Assembly (NCBI RefSeq): GCF_022965805.1
Contig: NC_133101.1
Span: 8,593,069-8,657,068, forward strand
Reading direction: 5' to 3'
DNA length: 64,000 nucleotides
From: Primulina eburnea
Taxonomy: Eukaryota > Streptophyta > Magnoliopsida > Lamiales > Gesneriaceae
The number at the start of each line of letters is the position of its first letter. Positions within the stretch are counted from its first letter, which is position 1. The notes below the pieces were generated by a model that was not told the DNA's origin, made no database searches, and saw only the letters and a list, made by a program, of their open reading frames with translations. Shown piece after piece: positions 63,025 through 64,000 of the stretch. A program made the position numbers and the translations under genes.

Positions 63025-63232
63025 TGGCAAAAACTTGTGTGAGACGGTCTCACGGGTCGTATTTGTGAGACGGATCTACATAGATTTATTTACGAGAGGC
63101 AGATCAATTCAATCCATATTTAAAATGAAAATTAATAATTTTAGCAAAAAATGTAATACATTTTAATGTACAGATCGATTTAGATATTTGTCTCATAAAA
63201 TTAACATGTAAGATGGTCACACATGAGTTTTT
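63025..63232 (-). repeat. 'GAGACGGTCTCAC' dispersed repeat, copy 10, mosaic
   Basis: Starts like copy 8 (TTGGCAAAAACTTGTGTGAG), but after about 45 bases continues as the diverged subfamily seen at 45108 (GATCAATTCAATCCATATTTAAAATG, then TCTCATAAAATTAACATG). Confidence 0.65.
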
Positions 63233-64000
63233 GTGTATTTTTTTATATCTGTAATAGAATGTTTGTTGTTTTTTTAATATCAAAAAGAATATATAACTTG
63301 TGTTATAGTACCGCTGTTTTAGCGTCATGTTTCGAGCATTCGTATTTTCGTGGTCCAAATATTTAATGTTTATTTAGGCATTTGATGTCATTCGCATATG
63401 CCAAAATCCAACATAATGAAGGTTGATCCCGGAAATTTCATAAATAATAATTAACCGCATGCTTTATTGTCAGTTAATGTGTTAAAAATGATAATTATTA
63501 ATGATGATATAATTTAAATATATTTAAATAAAGCAATAATACAAGTATTAGTATATTTTCTTATGCAGGGCTGGAACCAAAAATTGATTAAGAGGTGACT
63601 AATTTTTTAAAAAAAAAACGAATAAAATTTATAGAAAATACAAAAAGAAATTATTCAATTTCAGCTATTTATTTTATAGCATAATATTTGCCAATAAAAG
63701 AGTTTTGGCCAATGCTTACACTAAAATGCATCTAGGTTATGTGTACAGACAATAAAAAATTTGTTTTTATTGAAAAGTCTATCTAAGGTTAAGGTGTAGC
63801 CTCGTTATCTTTGAATAAAGGGAATTGAAGTATAAAACTTTTCTTTGTTGTTGTGATAGGTATTTTTTCGGAAAATAACATTGGTATTGATCGAAATTAT
63901 TTTGTTAACTATCTCTATATGTGTAAAGCGTTTTCTTGTGGTTGTTATCAATTCAGCGAAAAAAATGGCTACGAGGAATAAATGACTCAATCATCTCAAT
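63233..64000. other. No gene seen
   Basis: AT-rich window end. A GCAGGGCTGGAACCAAAAATT stretch at about 63566 resembles the end of the common 'GGGGCGGAGCC' MITE type, and short poly-A runs follow; the element cannot be delimited. Confidence 0.3.

Overview
This is plant nuclear DNA: AT-rich, with intron-split genes using GT-AG splice sites, several plant-specific protein families and many plant transposons. The gene set fits a eudicot. Lamiales or another asterid is my guess from the feel of the proteins and of the ~180-bp 'gagacggtctcac' repeat; the sequence does not prove it.

Five host genes can be supported. (1) The 3'-truncated minus-strand DnaJ/DUF3444 gene at the left edge carries a one-base slip in an A-run. 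(2) A plus-strand group-I cyclic-nucleotide-gated channel (CNGC1-like, 7 coding exons, 15106-19066) has a one-base frameshift before the pore, and an AUG-UAA minimal uORF just ahead of its start codon. (3) A minus-strand plastid-type pyruvate-kinase-like protein (19641-23021) ends tail to tail with the channel. A nested ~6.8-kb retrotransposon block lies just upstream of its first coding exon, probably in a 5'UTR intron. (4) A minus-strand spermine synthase (10 exons, 359 aa, 35954-39400) is intact. (5) A minus-strand NADH-dependent glutamate synthase (22 exons, 2222 aa, 48776-59735) is intact. All splice phases of genes 3-5 add up without a break, which makes the lesions in genes 1 and 2 stand out. 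The genes are not an operon or an obvious cluster. They touch nitrogen assimilation, polyamine synthesis, glycolysis-related metabolism, ion signalling and chaperone work independently.

Mobile DNA fills the rest. From left to right: a hAT-type MITE (4268-4833, 8-bp target duplication); a wrecked Mutator-like transposase with a PB1-like N-terminus (6.4-9.3 kb); a tRNA-derived SINE (11539-11767, 12-bp duplication); a Ty3/gypsy chromovirus-type element with LTRs (23168-29960) that itself holds a solo LTR, a hAT MITE, a LINE 3' end and a foldback element; a (TA)n tract; a solo LTR (31815-33026, perfect 5-bp duplication); a second hAT MITE (33460-34200, perfect 8-bp duplication); a truncated PIF/Harbinger element (41894-43427); a third solo LTR (45465-47727); and about ten copies of a ~180-bp repeat with palindromic termini, five of them in the last 3.5 kb.

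I see no CRISPR, operon or other wholly new system. The best leads are the minimal uORF of the channel gene, the decoy splice acceptor made by a 107-bp tandem duplication in the glutamate synthase gene, the two single-base frameshifts, the ~101-bp minisatellite in spermine synthase intron 1, and the short palindromic repeat family.
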